Part shown: positions 6,954 through 15,771 of the stretch, one piece after another
Numbering within the stretch: the first letter of the stretch is position 1
Layout: each line of letters begins with the position of its first letter
From: Sphingopyxis sp. OAS728
Lineage (GTDB): Bacteria > Pseudomonadota > Alphaproteobacteria > Sphingomonadales > Sphingomonadaceae
Direction of reading: 5' to 3'
Length of the DNA: 64,000 nucleotides
NCBI RefSeq assembly: GCF_014873485.1
Contig: NZ_JADBDT010000001.1
Location: 4,582,501-4,646,500, forward strand
Made by a program: the position numbers and the translations under genes
Notes under the pieces: model-generated
Database searches by the model: none
Seen by the model: only the letters and a program-made list of their open reading frames with translations
Told to the model about the DNA's origin: nothing

Positions 6954-9478
6954 CGTCGGAGACGGGCTTCGATCCCGCGCTCTACGATCGATTTCCGACG
7001 AAAGGGCCCCGACCGAAGGGGGAGGAAGAAGAACTTCGCCGCATCTGGTGCAAGCCCAAAGGCTGGGAATATCTGACAGTCGTCAACAATAATTATGTTG
7101 GCATCTACTATCTCGGCACCGCCTTTCTCTTCTTCCTGATGGCAGGGGTGCTCGCGCTGCTGATGCGCGCGCAGCTTGCGGCGCCGATGCTCGAGATATT
7201 GCCGCCGGGCACCTATAATCAGGTCTTCACCATGCATGGCACGGTGATGATGTTCCTGTTCGCGGTGCCCGCGGTCGAGGCGGCCGGGGTGCTGCTCCTG
7301 CCGCAGATGCTTGCAGCGCGTGACCTGCCGTTTCCGCGTCTGTCGGCCTATGCCTTTTGGGCCTATGCGGTGGGCGGGCTCTGCTTCTTCGCCTCGATCT
7401 TCGTCGGCCTCGCGCCCGATGGCGGCTGGTTCATGTATCCGCCGCTGACCTCGAAGGCTTTTTCGCCAGGGATCAACACCGACTTCTGGCTGCTCGGCAT
7501 TGGCTTTATCGAGATCAGCGCGATCGCCGGTGCGATCGAGATCATCGTCGGCGTGCTGCGCACCCGCGCGCCCGGCATGACGCTCGACAAGATGCCGATC
7601 TTCGCCTGGTCGATGCTCGTCTTCGCGGTGATGATCGTTATCGCTTTCCCGAGCATCATTCTCGGCACGCTGCTGCTCGAGATCGAGCGCGCATTCAACT
7701 GGCCTTTTTTCGACGCGACGCGCGGCGGCGATCCGCTGCTCTGGCAGCATCTCTTCTGGTTCTTCGGGCATCCCGAGGTCTACATCATTTTCCTCCCGGC
7801 GGCGGGCATGATGAGCATGATCGTCGCGACCGTCGCGGGCGAGCGGCTCGTCGGATATCGGTTGATCGTGCTTGCGATGCTCGCAACGGGCTTCATCAGC
7901 TTCGGCGTCTGGGCACATCATATGTTCACCACCGGCATGCCGCCGATGACGACCGGCTTTTTCTCGGCCGCCTCGATGGCGGTGAGCGTGCCTGCGGGCA
8001 TCCAGGTCTTCTCGTGGATCGCGACGCTCGCGATCGGCAAGCGCAGCTTCAACGCGCCCGGGCTGTTCGTGCTGGGCAGCATCGTCGTCTTCGTCACCGG
8101 CGGGCTGACAGGGGTGATGGTCGCGATGGTGCCGTTCGACTGGCAGGCGCACGACAGCTATTTCATCGTCGCGCATCTCCATTATGTGCTGATCGGCGGC
8201 ATGGTCTTCCCGCTCTTCGCCGCCTTCTATTACTGGATTCCGATGGTCAGCCGCCGCGCGCTGTCGGAGCGGCTCGCCAAATGGGTGTTCGGCCTGATGT
8301 TCGCAGGCATGAATATCGCCTTCCTGCCGATGCATCTCGCGGGGCTCCAAGGCATGCCGCGGCGCGTCTATACCTATCTGCCGGGGCAGGGGCTGGAACT
8401 GCCGAACCTCGTTTCGACAATCGGCGCCTTCATGCTGGGGACGGGTATCTTCCTTTTTTTGATCGACCTCGCGCGCAACTTCCGGCTGGCGCCGGGCGAG
8501 GGCAATGCCGGTAACGTCTATGGCGGCGGGACGCTCGAATGGCTGCCGAGCGAACTCTACTCGACGCGCTCGATTCCAGTCGTCACCAGCCGCGAGCCGC
8601 TATGGGACGATCCTAACCTCGCGGAAAATGTCGAGACGGGACGCTACTTCCTACCCAATTCTGCGACCGGACTTCGCGAGACGATCGTCACCAGCCCGCT
8701 CCGCGCCGAACCACAGTATTTGCAGATCATGCCGGGTCCCTCCGCATGGCCCTTCGCTGCCGCAATCTTCACCGCCGGCTTCTTCCTCGCGCTCACGGTG
8801 CAGGCCTACGGATTTGCATGGGTGAGCGGCGTGCTCGCGGTGGCCGCGACGATCCGCTGGCTCTGGGAAACCGACCGGCCGGTGGCCGAGACGGAGGTGG
8901 ATATCGGTGCGGGCATAACGGTCCCGACCTATGTCACCGGTCCTTCGAGCCACGGCTGGTGGGCGATGATCATCCTGCTGGTCGTCCTAGCAATGATCTT
9001 CATCATGGCACTGTTCAGCCTCGCGTTCCTCTGGTCGAGCCAGCAAGTCTTCTGGGGTTCTCCTCCGCCGTTCGTCGAAGCGCTTCCGATCATGGCGTTG
9101 TACGCAGCGACCCTGATGTGCGTGCTCGGCGCGAGGTGGTTGCTGCGGCGCAAGGTTGCCGTGACGGCCACTCTGCTCGTCGTTGCCGCGGCGGCGGCTG
9201 GTGCGGCAGTCTGGCTCGATTACATCGCTTGGCGCCATGCGGGATTGGTGCCGCAGGCCAGCGGGCAGGGCGCGGTGATCTACGCTCTCCACGCGCTCCA
9301 GGCTTGCGCCGTCGGGATCGGCGCGATGATGGCCCTCTATTGCTGCGCGCGGGCGGCACGCGGGCTCGTTACGCAGCCAGCGAACAATAGTGTCGACCTT
9401 GCGATCCTGTTTATTGGATATACCGCACTTCAGGGCGGGGTCGGCGCGCTCTTCGGCCGCGCCATAGGGGCGGGCTGA
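6950..9478 (+). CDS. ctaD: cytochrome c oxidase subunit I-III fusion
   Basis: An 842-residue fusion. Residues 1-540 or so are subunit I of a heme-copper oxidase: FTMHGTVMMFLF (heme a ligand), FGHPEVYIIFLP (CuB His with the cross-linked Tyr two turns on), WAHHMFTTG (CuB His pair) and HDSYFIVAHLHYVLIGG (heme a3 and heme a ligands). After a linker with ETDRP, residues 660-842 form about six further helices matching a shortened subunit III. Fused I+III chains are known in several bacterial caa3/aa3 oxidases. No separate coxC is present here, in agreement with a fusion. ATG 6950 overlaps the coxB stop; the next gene overlaps its last base. Confidence 0.92.
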   Translation: MTSETGFDPALYDRFPTKGPRPKGEEEELRRIWCKPKGWEYLTVVNNNYVGIYYLGTAFLFFLMAGVLALLMRAQLAAPMLEILPPGTYNQVFTMHGTVMMFLFAVPAVEAAGVLLLPQMLAARDLPFPRLSAYAFWAYAVGGLCFFASIFVGLAPDGGWFMYPPLTSKAFSPGINTDFWLLGIGFIEISAIAGAIEIIVGVLRTRAPGMTLDKMPIFAWSMLVFAVMIVIAFPSIILGTLLLEIERAFNWPFFDATRGGDPLLWQHLFWFFGHPEVYIIFLPAAGMMSMIVATVAGERLVGYRLIVLAMLATGFISFGVWAHHMFTTGMPPMTTGFFSAASMAVSVPAGIQVFSWIATLAIGKRSFNAPGLFVLGSIVVFVTGGLTGVMVAMVPFDWQAHDSYFIVAHLHYVLIGGMVFPLFAAFYYWIPMVSRRALSERLAKWVFGLMFAGMNIAFLPMHLAGLQGMPRRVYTYLPGQGLELPNLVSTIGAFMLGTGIFLFLIDLARNFRLAPGEGNAGNVYGGGTLEWLPSELYSTRSIPVVTSREPLWDDPNLAENVETGRYFLPNSATGLRETIVTSPLRAEPQYLQIMPGPSAWPFAAAIFTAGFFLALTVQAYGFAWVSGVLAVAATIRWLWETDRPVAETEVDIGAGITVPTYVTGPSSHGWWAMIILLVVLAMIFIMALFSLAFLWSSQQVFWGSPPPFVEALPIMALYAATLMCVLGARWLLRRKVAVTATLLVVAAAAAGAAVWLDYIAWRHAGLVPQASGQGAVIYALHALQACAVGIGAMMALYCCARAARGLVTQPANNSVDLAILFIGYTALQGGVGALFGRAIGAG

Positions 9479-9762
9479 TGCGCACATGGTGGACGATGCT
9501 CGGCGGCCTCGTCATTTGGGCGGCACATTTCTTCGCGCTTTACGTGATCGGCGAATTTGTCGGCACAGGCGGCGGGGCGCGAGCTGCCGTCGTGCTTTTT
9601 ACGCTCGCGGCCTTGGCAGGACTTTGCCTCCTGGTCTGGTTGGGACGGAGGACCGGGGCAGACAAGCTTCGAGGCTGGGGTCGGTCTCTCGGCGCCTCCG
9701 CCATAACACTCACGGCTCTCGCGGTTGTCTGGCAAGCCTTGCCGGCGTTTTTGAGCCAGTAG
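9478..9762 (+). CDS. small membrane protein of the oxidase operon
   Basis: A 94-residue protein with three predicted membrane segments (about 6-26, 36-55 and 70-88) and a WW near the N-terminus. It shares one base with the oxidase gene before it (TGATG), so it is almost certainly translated with it. Small proteins at the end of caa3 operons are common and are assumed to help assembly or stability, but this one has no family that I recognise. Confidence 0.7.
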   Translation: MRTWWTMLGGLVIWAAHFFALYVIGEFVGTGGGARAAVVLFTLAALAGLCLLVWLGRRTGADKLRGWGRSLGASAITLTALAVVWQALPAFLSQ

Positions 9763-10082
9763 AGACAATAGGAAGGGTGTTCGTGTCGCAGCTTGAGGAC
9801 CATGACAGGTTGACGCGGGTCCTGTCGGGGTCGGCACGAGTGGGTCGCGTTGGCATGCCGGAGGTCGTTATCGTCCATCGACGGTTGAGGCCGAATCCGG
9901 TGCCGAAAACGACCGGAAATTGACGCTCGATTTCGACCGCGATTTCGCCGATAGAACAGTGAATTCGAACTTTGGTTTATCGGCACTTTTAGAATATGTG
10001 GGAGGATATGTGGGAGGGTGGCAGAAAAAACCCGAAAATAATCAACAATTTCATATGTTAGAGAGCCGGTTCGACACAAGCC
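9763..10082. other. non-coding stretch between oxidase operon and integrase remnant
   Basis: I see no supportable gene in these 320 bases. Toward its right end it holds a perfect 12-bp tandem repeat and an AT-rich run, both unlike the GC-rich surroundings. With the integrase tail that follows, this is probably the scar of a lost integrated element. Confidence 0.5.
9994..10017 (+). repeat. perfect 12-bp tandem repeat beside integrase remnant
   Basis: ATATGTGGGAGG occurs twice with no spacer (9994-10005 and 10006-10017). Short direct repeats next to integrase genes are often arm-type binding sites of the integrase. It lies about 65 bases before the surviving integrase coding sequence. The repeat is seen directly; the function is inferred. 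Confidence 0.5.
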
Positions 10083-10508
10083 CTGGAAGACCGTCTATGG
10101 GAAATCCCCGCCGATCACATGAAGCGAGGCAAGGCCCACATGGTACCACTGTCTGATGCGGCTCTGGCGGTGCTGGCAAAGGCGAACACTTTCCGCCTGC
10201 CGGACACGGGCGTCGTCTTTCCCGGTTCGGCTGGCAAACCGCTGTCTGACATGACCCTGCTTAAAGTGCTGCGCGATATGGCCGAGCCGTTTCACGTTCA
10301 TGGTTTTCGCTCCACCTTCACCGATTGGGCAGCCAACGAAGACTTCGCTGATGCCGTGGTGGAGGCAGCCTTGGCGCACAAGACGCCCGATGCCGTTCAG
10401 GCCGCCTATCGCCGCACAACTTATCTCGGCACCGCGGATCAGCCGGGCGCTCGCGTCAAACTTATGGATGCATGGGGCAGCTTTTGCATCGGCGGCGCTG
10501 TTGCCTAA
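10083..10508 (+). pseudogene. tyrosine recombinase (P4-type integrase), C-terminal remnant
   Basis: About 140 residues of the catalytic half of a phage-type integrase. The homology starts with LWEIPADHMKRG, then HMVPLSDAA, VFPGSAGKPLSDMTL and the catalytic box HGFRSTFTDWAA (His and Arg), AALAHKTPDAVQAAYRR (second His and likely Tyr) and a final LMDAWGSFC. The N-terminal DNA-binding half and the first catalytic Arg region are missing, and a stop lies at 10059-10061. Translation could restart at 10119, but such a fragment would not be active. Confidence 0.8.
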
Positions 10509-10543
10509 GACAAGGTTGCGCCAATGCCTGACGAAAAAGCAGA

Positions 10544-11419
10544 CTAGCGGCGTTCACCCTCATCGATGCGAACGAGAAAATCGCGGATAAGCGTCACGAC
10601 TTCATCGAGGTTGGTTTCGAGCAGCCAATGCCCGCCGTCGAGAAGATGAAGCTCCGCTTCGGGAAGGTCCCGCAAATAAGCGCGCGCAGATGTCTCGGGC
10701 ATGTAGAAGTCTTGCGGACCCCATATGATAAGCGTCCGAGGCTTGTGGGTGCCGAGATAGCGGCGGTGCTCTGGAAACCAGTCACGGTTGGTCTTGAGGC
10801 CTGCAATAAGGTCGACGACTATTTCGCGCCGATCGGGTGTCATCAGCGACCAATGCAATTTCCAGAGGTCGGGTGGGATGCGGTCTCTAAGTTCAGGCCC
10901 CAAATCGTTGAGAAACTCCTCGCGGAACGTCGCCTCGTTGATGGACTTTTCAATTTCGGCGCGCATCTCGGCATCGGGCAGCGCCCAGCTCTTCTCTATA
11001 CCGGCATATTTGGGACCAAGCGCATCCGCATAGGGGATGTCGCCATTCTGGATGATCTGCGCAGCGACGCGACCCGGATTCATGATCGCCAGCCGGGCAC
11101 CGATCGGCGAGCCGAAGTCATGCAGATAGAGAGTGAAGCGTTCGACGCCCATGGCCCGCACAAAGCCATCGAGAAAGGCGGCATATCCGTCGAAGCTATA
11201 GTCGAAATCCTCCGGCGTCGCGCTGTAGCCCATGCCGGGATAATCGGGCGCCAGCGTCCGCCAGCGATCGGCAAGGCGGGGCATCAGGTTTCGAAACTCG
11301 AAGGATGAACAGGGATAGCCGTGCGGTAGCAGGAGCACAGGAGCATCTGGAGCGCCTGCCTCACGGTAGAAGATATCTACGCCGTCGACATCGATGTGGC
11401 GGTGATGGACGGCAGTCAT
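10544..11419 (-). CDS. alpha/beta hydrolase, haloalkane dehalogenase/epoxide hydrolase-like
   Basis: A 291-residue alpha/beta hydrolase. It has the oxyanion motif HGYPCSSFEFRN near residue 33, the nucleophile elbow LHDFGSPIGARLA near 98, where Asp replaces the usual Ser as in dehalogenases and epoxide hydrolases, and the late His in DGGHWLLE. The chain DYPGMGYS before the elbow also fits. Substrate unknown. ATG 11419 is chosen because AAAGGTG lies five bases upstream; the frame runs on to 11470. Its end lies 35 bases beyond the integrase remnant, facing it. Confidence 0.85.
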   Translation of the reverse strand: MTAVHHRHIDVDGVDIFYREAGAPDAPVLLLPHGYPCSSFEFRNLMPRLADRWRTLAPDYPGMGYSATPEDFDYSFDGYAAFLDGFVRAMGVERFTLYLHDFGSPIGARLAIMNPGRVAAQIIQNGDIPYADALGPKYAGIEKSWALPDAEMRAEIEKSINEATFREEFLNDLGPELRDRIPPDLWKLHWSLMTPDRREIVVDLIAGLKTNRDWFPEHRRYLGTHKPRTLIIWGPQDFYMPETSARAYLRDLPEAELHLLDGGHWLLETNLDEVVTLIRDFLVRIDEGERR

Positions 11420-11616
11420 AAGAACACCTTTCAGCTGTCCCCGCCTGTCTGGAGAATGCCGTGGCAGCACGTTCCGATCCTTGGCCGGGCGGGTGGATCC
11501 GGCGAGCCGGTGTGCTTCCGCGACGATGTCGTATCGCAGTCAGCTAAACGAGGTCACCCGCCGCAACGACCGGGATCGGTGGGCGTTGACGGCTTGTAGG
11601 GGATAATGGAGCCCGC

Positions 11617-11730
11617 ATGTCCAAGCTCAACCGGAAATGGATCGTCCAGCCGCACGGCGACCTCGTCGAGGTCGATACCGGGATCCTGACCGTGGAGGGG
11701 ACTATCGTGATGCCGCTCGGCGGCGCATGA
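11617..11730 (+). pseudogene. 5' piece of a frameshifted DUF4336 gene
   Basis: ATG 11617 opens a 37-residue frame (SKLNRKWIVQPHGDL, then LTVEGTIVMPLG) that stops at 11728-11730. DUF4336 proteins start with such a segment followed by a short FP-(T/R)RM link into an MTVV-like strand. Here the link bases are missing and the next frame begins with MTIVALAGDG at 11727. The sequence therefore looks like one gene broken by a small deletion near 11718-11726. Confidence 0.5.
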
Positions 11731-12329
11731 CGATCGTTGCCCTCGCCGGCGACGGAACCCTTGTTTGGAGCCCGATTCCGCTGCGCGAATCTGAAATGGC
11801 GAAAGTCGAGGCGCTTGGGCCCCCGCGGTTCTTGATCGTCCCCAATGCCGGACATCGTCTCGATCTGTCAGCCTGGAAGACGCGCTATCCGAACGCCAGA
11901 GTGATCGCGCCGCCGAGCGCGCGGGAGGCGGTCAAAGAAGCCGCGCCGGTCGAGGCATCCGGCGATATCATGGACGATCCGGCGCTGCGCCTCGGGCTGG
12001 TCGCGGGAACGAAGGAAGATGAGTTTGCACTAACGGTCGAGCGCAACGGGGACGTGACGCTCCTGCTCAACGATATTCTCTCGAACGTCCGTCACCCTGA
12101 GGGACTGGGGGCCAATATCATGGCGCGATTGTTCGCTTTCGGCGTGAAGCGCCCGCGGACCTCGCGAACCGTCCGCCACATCTTTGTCGATGAACCCGCG
12201 GTTGTTGCTGCACAGTTCAGGCAATGGGCCGGCATCCGCGGGCTGAAGCGCATCATCGTCTCGCACGGCGACGTCATTGAGACCTCTCCCGAGGCCGCGC
12301 TGCTGCGCGCAGCCGAAGATTTCGGCTGA
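11727..12329 (+). CDS. DUF4336-like (metallo-beta-lactamase fold) protein, main part
   Basis: A 200-residue frame carrying most of a DUF4336-type domain: MTIVALAGDGTLVWSPIPL, then EALGPPRFLIVPNAGHRLDL and W-YPNARVIAPPS. This family has a beta-lactamase-like fold but usually lacks the full zinc set; no reaction is established. The natural N-terminus appears to lie in another frame (11617-11730), so the protein may be made in shortened form from ATG 11727 or not at all. It converges on the flavin reductase gene, with 12 bases between the stops. Confidence 0.6.
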   Translation: MTIVALAGDGTLVWSPIPLRESEMAKVEALGPPRFLIVPNAGHRLDLSAWKTRYPNARVIAPPSAREAVKEAAPVEASGDIMDDPALRLGLVAGTKEDEFALTVERNGDVTLLLNDILSNVRHPEGLGANIMARLFAFGVKRPRTSRTVRHIFVDEPAVVAAQFRQWAGIRGLKRIIVSHGDVIETSPEAALLRAAEDFG

Positions 12330-12341
12330 ACCAGCCGGGGC

Positions 12342-13424
12342 TTATTTATCGCGCGGCTCCTTGAGCTGAATTCCCGCGATCACCTGCTTGCCGGCGCGCT
12401 TGGCGCGGACGGCTTCGAGCAGAGTGCGCGCGGCGTTGCGCACTTCCTCCTGGACGGCCTCATCCTTGTCGAGCGCTTCATGGCTCGTCGCATAGGGTTC
12501 GAAATAGCCGATATAGCGATCGAGTTCGGCGCGTGGTCCTGCCGGCGCGAGCGATAGCGTCGCCATCCAGTCGGCGAGGCTGCGCCGGACATTTTTCGCC
12601 CCCTCGGTATCACCATGGACGACGATGGCGAACTGGCGGCCTTCGAGCGGCCGCGGATAATCCCAGCCCTCAAGTTCGATCGCTTTTGCGAGTTTCGCAT
12701 CCTTCCCCTGCGTTCGGGTCGGATCGGGATTGCCGCCGTCCATGCAGACCATGCGGTCCATCATGAGCTTGAGGGGCGATGTCGCCATATACCAATTGAC
12801 CGGCGTGATCAGAAAGATGCCGTGGGCGCGGATCCACATCGGGTAGATGTCGTTCATCCAGTCCTGCGTCTGACCGAGCGAATGATTGGGATAGCAACTG
12901 CAAGGGAAGTGGCAGAGCGGCGCGGCTGTCGAAAAACAGGCTTTGCAGGGGTGTATGTTCCGGCCATATTCCGACGCCAACCGGCTGAGATCGAGCGTTT
13001 CGACCCGTGTGTCGGGCTGTCCGAGCACCTCGCCTGCGATTTCGGCAAGACGCCAGCTTTTCGACATTTCGCCGGGACATGTATGCTCCGATCGCGACGA
13101 GCCATTGATGACAAGGACGCGGCAGATGCCGTCGGCACGCTCATATTCGCTGCGCGCAGCCGCGATCGCATCATATGCCGCGAGCCAGTCGACTGACAGG
13201 TCGTAATCGGCGTCGGCGAAGCTTGGCCCCGCTTTGACGGTCTGCGGGCTCTTACGCTTCTCGCGATAGGCATCCCAGGCAACTGCGGCGATCTCGCCGA
13301 TTTGGGTACGTAAGCTGTCATATCCAGGGTCGCGGAATTGTTCGATATAGCGCCGCTTGAACTCTTCTTCGCCGAGCTTTGGGCTGGGCATGCCCTTGCG
13401 AGGAGATGGCGGCGTCTTTTCCAT
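12342..13424 (-). CDS. flavodoxin-fold NAD(P)H-dependent FMN reductase-like protein
   Basis: A 360-residue protein. The first 100 residues are helical and unassigned; then comes a flavodoxin-like domain with RVLVINGSSRSEHTC near residue 101 (FMN phosphate loop), a Cys-rich stretch C-ACFSTAAPLCHFPCSCYP near 160 and FLITPVNWYMATSPLKLMMDR near 205, the flavin-contact segment of NADPH-dependent FMN reductases. It probably reduces FMN or a quinone-like acceptor. The Cys cluster could bind metal, which is not usual for the simple family. ATG 13424 is preferred over TTG 13433. Confidence 0.75.
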   Translation of the reverse strand: MEKTPPSPRKGMPSPKLGEEEFKRRYIEQFRDPGYDSLRTQIGEIAAVAWDAYREKRKSPQTVKAGPSFADADYDLSVDWLAAYDAIAAARSEYERADGICRVLVINGSSRSEHTCPGEMSKSWRLAEIAGEVLGQPDTRVETLDLSRLASEYGRNIHPCKACFSTAAPLCHFPCSCYPNHSLGQTQDWMNDIYPMWIRAHGIFLITPVNWYMATSPLKLMMDRMVCMDGGNPDPTRTQGKDAKLAKAIELEGWDYPRPLEGRQFAIVVHGDTEGAKNVRRSLADWMATLSLAPAGPRAELDRYIGYFEPYATSHEALDKDEAVQEEVRNAARTLLEAVRAKRAGKQVIAGIQLKEPRDK

Positions 13425-13487
13425 GAAGACCAAACGGTCGGGAGCGAAGCGGGTTGCCTCCGCTGGACCGCTCGCGGGAGAGGCACT

Positions 13488-13910
13488 TTACTCGCCAAAG
13501 GTGACACGGCCTTCGCTATCGATCGACCACGCCGGATTCCACGCGATTTCCCATGCATGCCCGTCGGGGTCGGCGCCATAACCGCGATAGCCGCCATGTT
13601 CGGGAGCATCGGCCTCGCGCAGGACGCGCCCGCCGTTCGCGACTAGCTGCGCCATCGCAGCTCTTACTTCGTCCGGCGAAGCTACGTTGTGGGCGAGCGC
13701 GAATGCTGCGCCGCCCTCGGCCGCAGTAAGGCGCATATCGTCCTCAAGCGATCTTTTGAGCCACGTCCCGAGCATCAGTCCGTTCATCTGATAGAAGATG
13801 ATCTCGTCATTCTCGAATACCGGTGACCAGCCGAAGCCCTCGGCGTAGAAGCGGCGGGATTTTGCGATATTCGCTATACCGAGCGTGACGACCGAGATTT
13901 GCTGTTGCAT
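13488..13910 (-). CDS. VOC family (glyoxalase-like) protein
   Basis: A 140-residue vicinal-oxygen-chelate protein: VVTLGIANIAKSRRFYAEGFGW at the start and YGADPDGHAWEIAWNP near residue 112, the two beta-alpha-beta ends of the fold, with candidate metal ligands in the HAWE segment. VOC proteins include glyoxalases, dioxygenases and resistance proteins; nothing here fixes the substrate. It lies 63 bases upstream of the flavin reductase gene on the same strand and may be transcribed with it. Confidence 0.85.
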   Translation of the reverse strand: MQQQISVVTLGIANIAKSRRFYAEGFGWSPVFENDEIIFYQMNGLMLGTWLKRSLEDDMRLTAAEGGAAFALAHNVASPDEVRAAMAQLVANGGRVLREADAPEHGGYRGYGADPDGHAWEIAWNPAWSIDSEGRVTFGE

Positions 13911-14006
13911 GGGACGCCTTCAAATTCTCAAGCACGATGGGCCTGGCTCGACCGACGGCGCAGAGGAAGTTGCGCCTGGCCATCGGCCGAGTCTTTTGAA
14001 TGTCGG

Positions 14007-14903
14007 TCAGCGGCGGACTCGTGCCCGTGTTTCGAGATCGACGATCCGGCGTTCGAGATAGCTACGGTCGTCGCTAGAAGGCGACGTTCGGCCGTATGCC
14101 GCCTCGAGCCGCGTAATGTCGCCAAGCTCGACGCGAAGCTGCACCTGCGCGCTGGAGCTCAGTCCGCTCGATCCCAAGGCACGTTCGATATTCGCAAGCC
14201 GGGTGCGATTGTCGAGGACCGGAGCGCTGCCGCCATAGCCGGTATCGCCGACACGCGCATCGAGGGCATCGAGACGGCTGTCAAGATCGTCCTGTTCGCG
14301 CTCGCTGATCCCGTCTCGGGCATAGGTGACTTCGGTCTGGATCAGGCTTGCGTAATCGCGCTTCAGGCGCGACGCCTCGGTCCGGCTGATCTTGCGCGAG
14401 GCAGCTGCCGCGTCGACACGGCGCTCGAACTCCGCGCGGCCCTCTGCGACAGACAGGCGGTTCGAGCTTCCCTCGTCGGCGTAGCCGCCCTCGCTGAGGG
14501 CCTGGGTGAGCGCGCCATAGCGATCGCCAAGCTCGGTTCGCTCCTGTGTCGTAAAGCGATTATCCGACCCGTATCGAGCCTCAAGATCGACGAGTTTGTC
14601 ATATTCCGCCTTGAGGCGCACGCCATTCGCATTGGTAAGCGCTCCTGATCGTACGTCGGTATCGATCCGGCTGTGAAACTGGGTGCGCTGCGTTGCGAGC
14701 GGCTTGCGGCCGCGCGCCCATTGTCCTTCGATCGAAGCGGATGCGCCTAGCCGGTCACCGAACAGCGCCCCGATGATGTCCCCCAGTCGATTTTCCTGCG
14801 CATCCTTGCTGGGCTCGGACGTTGTGCTTTGGGCTAGCAGTGGCGTGGCCGTTAGGAGGAGTGCGCTGGCGCTCACTGCGCCCAGGCTCTTGATCGCGAA
14901 CAT
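14007..14903 (-). CDS. periplasmic protein with three helical repeats
   Basis: A 298-residue protein with a signal peptide (cleavage after LLAQ, near residue 25). The rest holds three units of about 66 residues, near 72-137, 152-217 and 232-298, each with the plan F-x-x-R-(I/V)-D, a short acidic turn, RLK-x-(E/D)Y-x-x-L, E-x-x-Y and a final L-x-x-R-x-x-x-L helix. The pattern suggests paired helices binding each other or the cell envelope. I do not recognise a named family. Probably exported; no neighbour reveals a role. Confidence 0.7.
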   Translation of the reverse strand: MFAIKSLGAVSASALLLTATPLLAQSTTSEPSKDAQENRLGDIIGALFGDRLGASASIEGQWARGRKPLATQRTQFHSRIDTDVRSGALTNANGVRLKAEYDKLVDLEARYGSDNRFTTQERTELGDRYGALTQALSEGGYADEGSSNRLSVAEGRAEFERRVDAAAASRKISRTEASRLKRDYASLIQTEVTYARDGISEREQDDLDSRLDALDARVGDTGYGGSAPVLDNRTRLANIERALGSSGLSSSAQVQLRVELGDITRLEAAYGRTSPSSDDRSYLERRIVDLETRARVRR

Positions 14904-14958
14904 CGGGAATTCCTTTCTGAGGTTGAACGAATGCGCGGAAGCTTCGTGAGTGAATCAC

Positions 14959-15519
14959 TCAGGAATTTGAGGCGAGGACCGGCTCGAGTGAGGTCCCGCG
15001 TTTGGCGACCAGTTCGACGTCGGCCGGATCGGATTCAGCGGCCATCTCGCGTGACGACAGTTCGACGCGATCCGAGGCTATGCCGCGATCCTTGAGAAAA
15101 GCGGCAAGTGTCTCGCGCCGCCGCTGCGCAAGAGCAAAGTTTGGCGCGGCGTCTCTTTTGACTTCAGCGCCCCCGAGAAGTGCCACGCGCGCGTCGGGTG
15201 TTGCGCGCAAGAGGGTTGCGAGCTTGGCGGCATCGCCCAGACCCTGACGGCTTAGTTCAGCCGAACCGGCCTTGAACATGTCGGAGCCGAGCGAGAACCT
15301 CGCCGGCGCCGCCTCTGCCGCCTTCAGCCAGTCGGTCATCGCCCGATCTCGGCTGCCTTCAGGCGCCACGATCGTGGCGCCATCGGCGAGTACCACGATA
15401 TCCTTGCTGCTGCCGGCGGGGACCGCGACGGCTTGGGGCTGACTCTTGCACGATTGAAGCGCGAAGGCGGCAAGAGCGATCGTGAAAGCGGAGATAGGAA
15501 AAAGAGATAAGCGCGGCAT
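14959..15519 (-). CDS. OmpA-like lipoprotein
   Basis: A 186-residue lipoprotein, leader with LQSC near residue 24. The C-terminal 115 residues have the order of an OmpA-like peptidoglycan-binding domain: F-x-x-GSAELS, KLATLLRATPDARVALLGG, AQRRRETLAAFLKDRGIASDRVEL. The classic N-x-x-L-S-x-x-R-A form is only partly kept, so binding may be weak. ATG 15519 has AGGA upstream and gives the leader; the frame runs to 15555. Confidence 0.7.
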   Translation of the reverse strand: MPRLSLFPISAFTIALAAFALQSCKSQPQAVAVPAGSSKDIVVLADGATIVAPEGSRDRAMTDWLKAAEAAPARFSLGSDMFKAGSAELSRQGLGDAAKLATLLRATPDARVALLGGAEVKRDAAPNFALAQRRRETLAAFLKDRGIASDRVELSSREMAAESDPADVELVAKRGTSLEPVLASNS

Positions 15520-15771
15520 CGAGACGTCCTGCCTTAAGCCCCCTTCACCGCACAACGCGCCACCGGCAGTCGGCGTTGCGTCTATCCATTTATTATGGTG
15601 GCTGAAATAGAAGGCGCAGGCCGCTGGAGGGCCAAGTGCCGAGAATAGCCGAGTGCCGTGCGGCTGGCAGTCAAATGGGGCGTGGGCTGGATCGACTTCG
15701 TTCCTGCCAAGGTTTCGGAGCCGAGGCGGCGCTGTCAGCCCGTCTAATCGTCCCTTTGCGCACCGACTTTC

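Noticed and set aside
6932..8350. A 472-codon minus-strand frame across the oxidase gene
   Set aside because: Highly charged, repeat-like shadow of subunit I codons; no homology pattern.
10065..10082. GGTTCGA near the integrase remnant as a tRNA T-loop
   Set aside because: The flanking bases do not form a T stem or an acceptor/CCA end.
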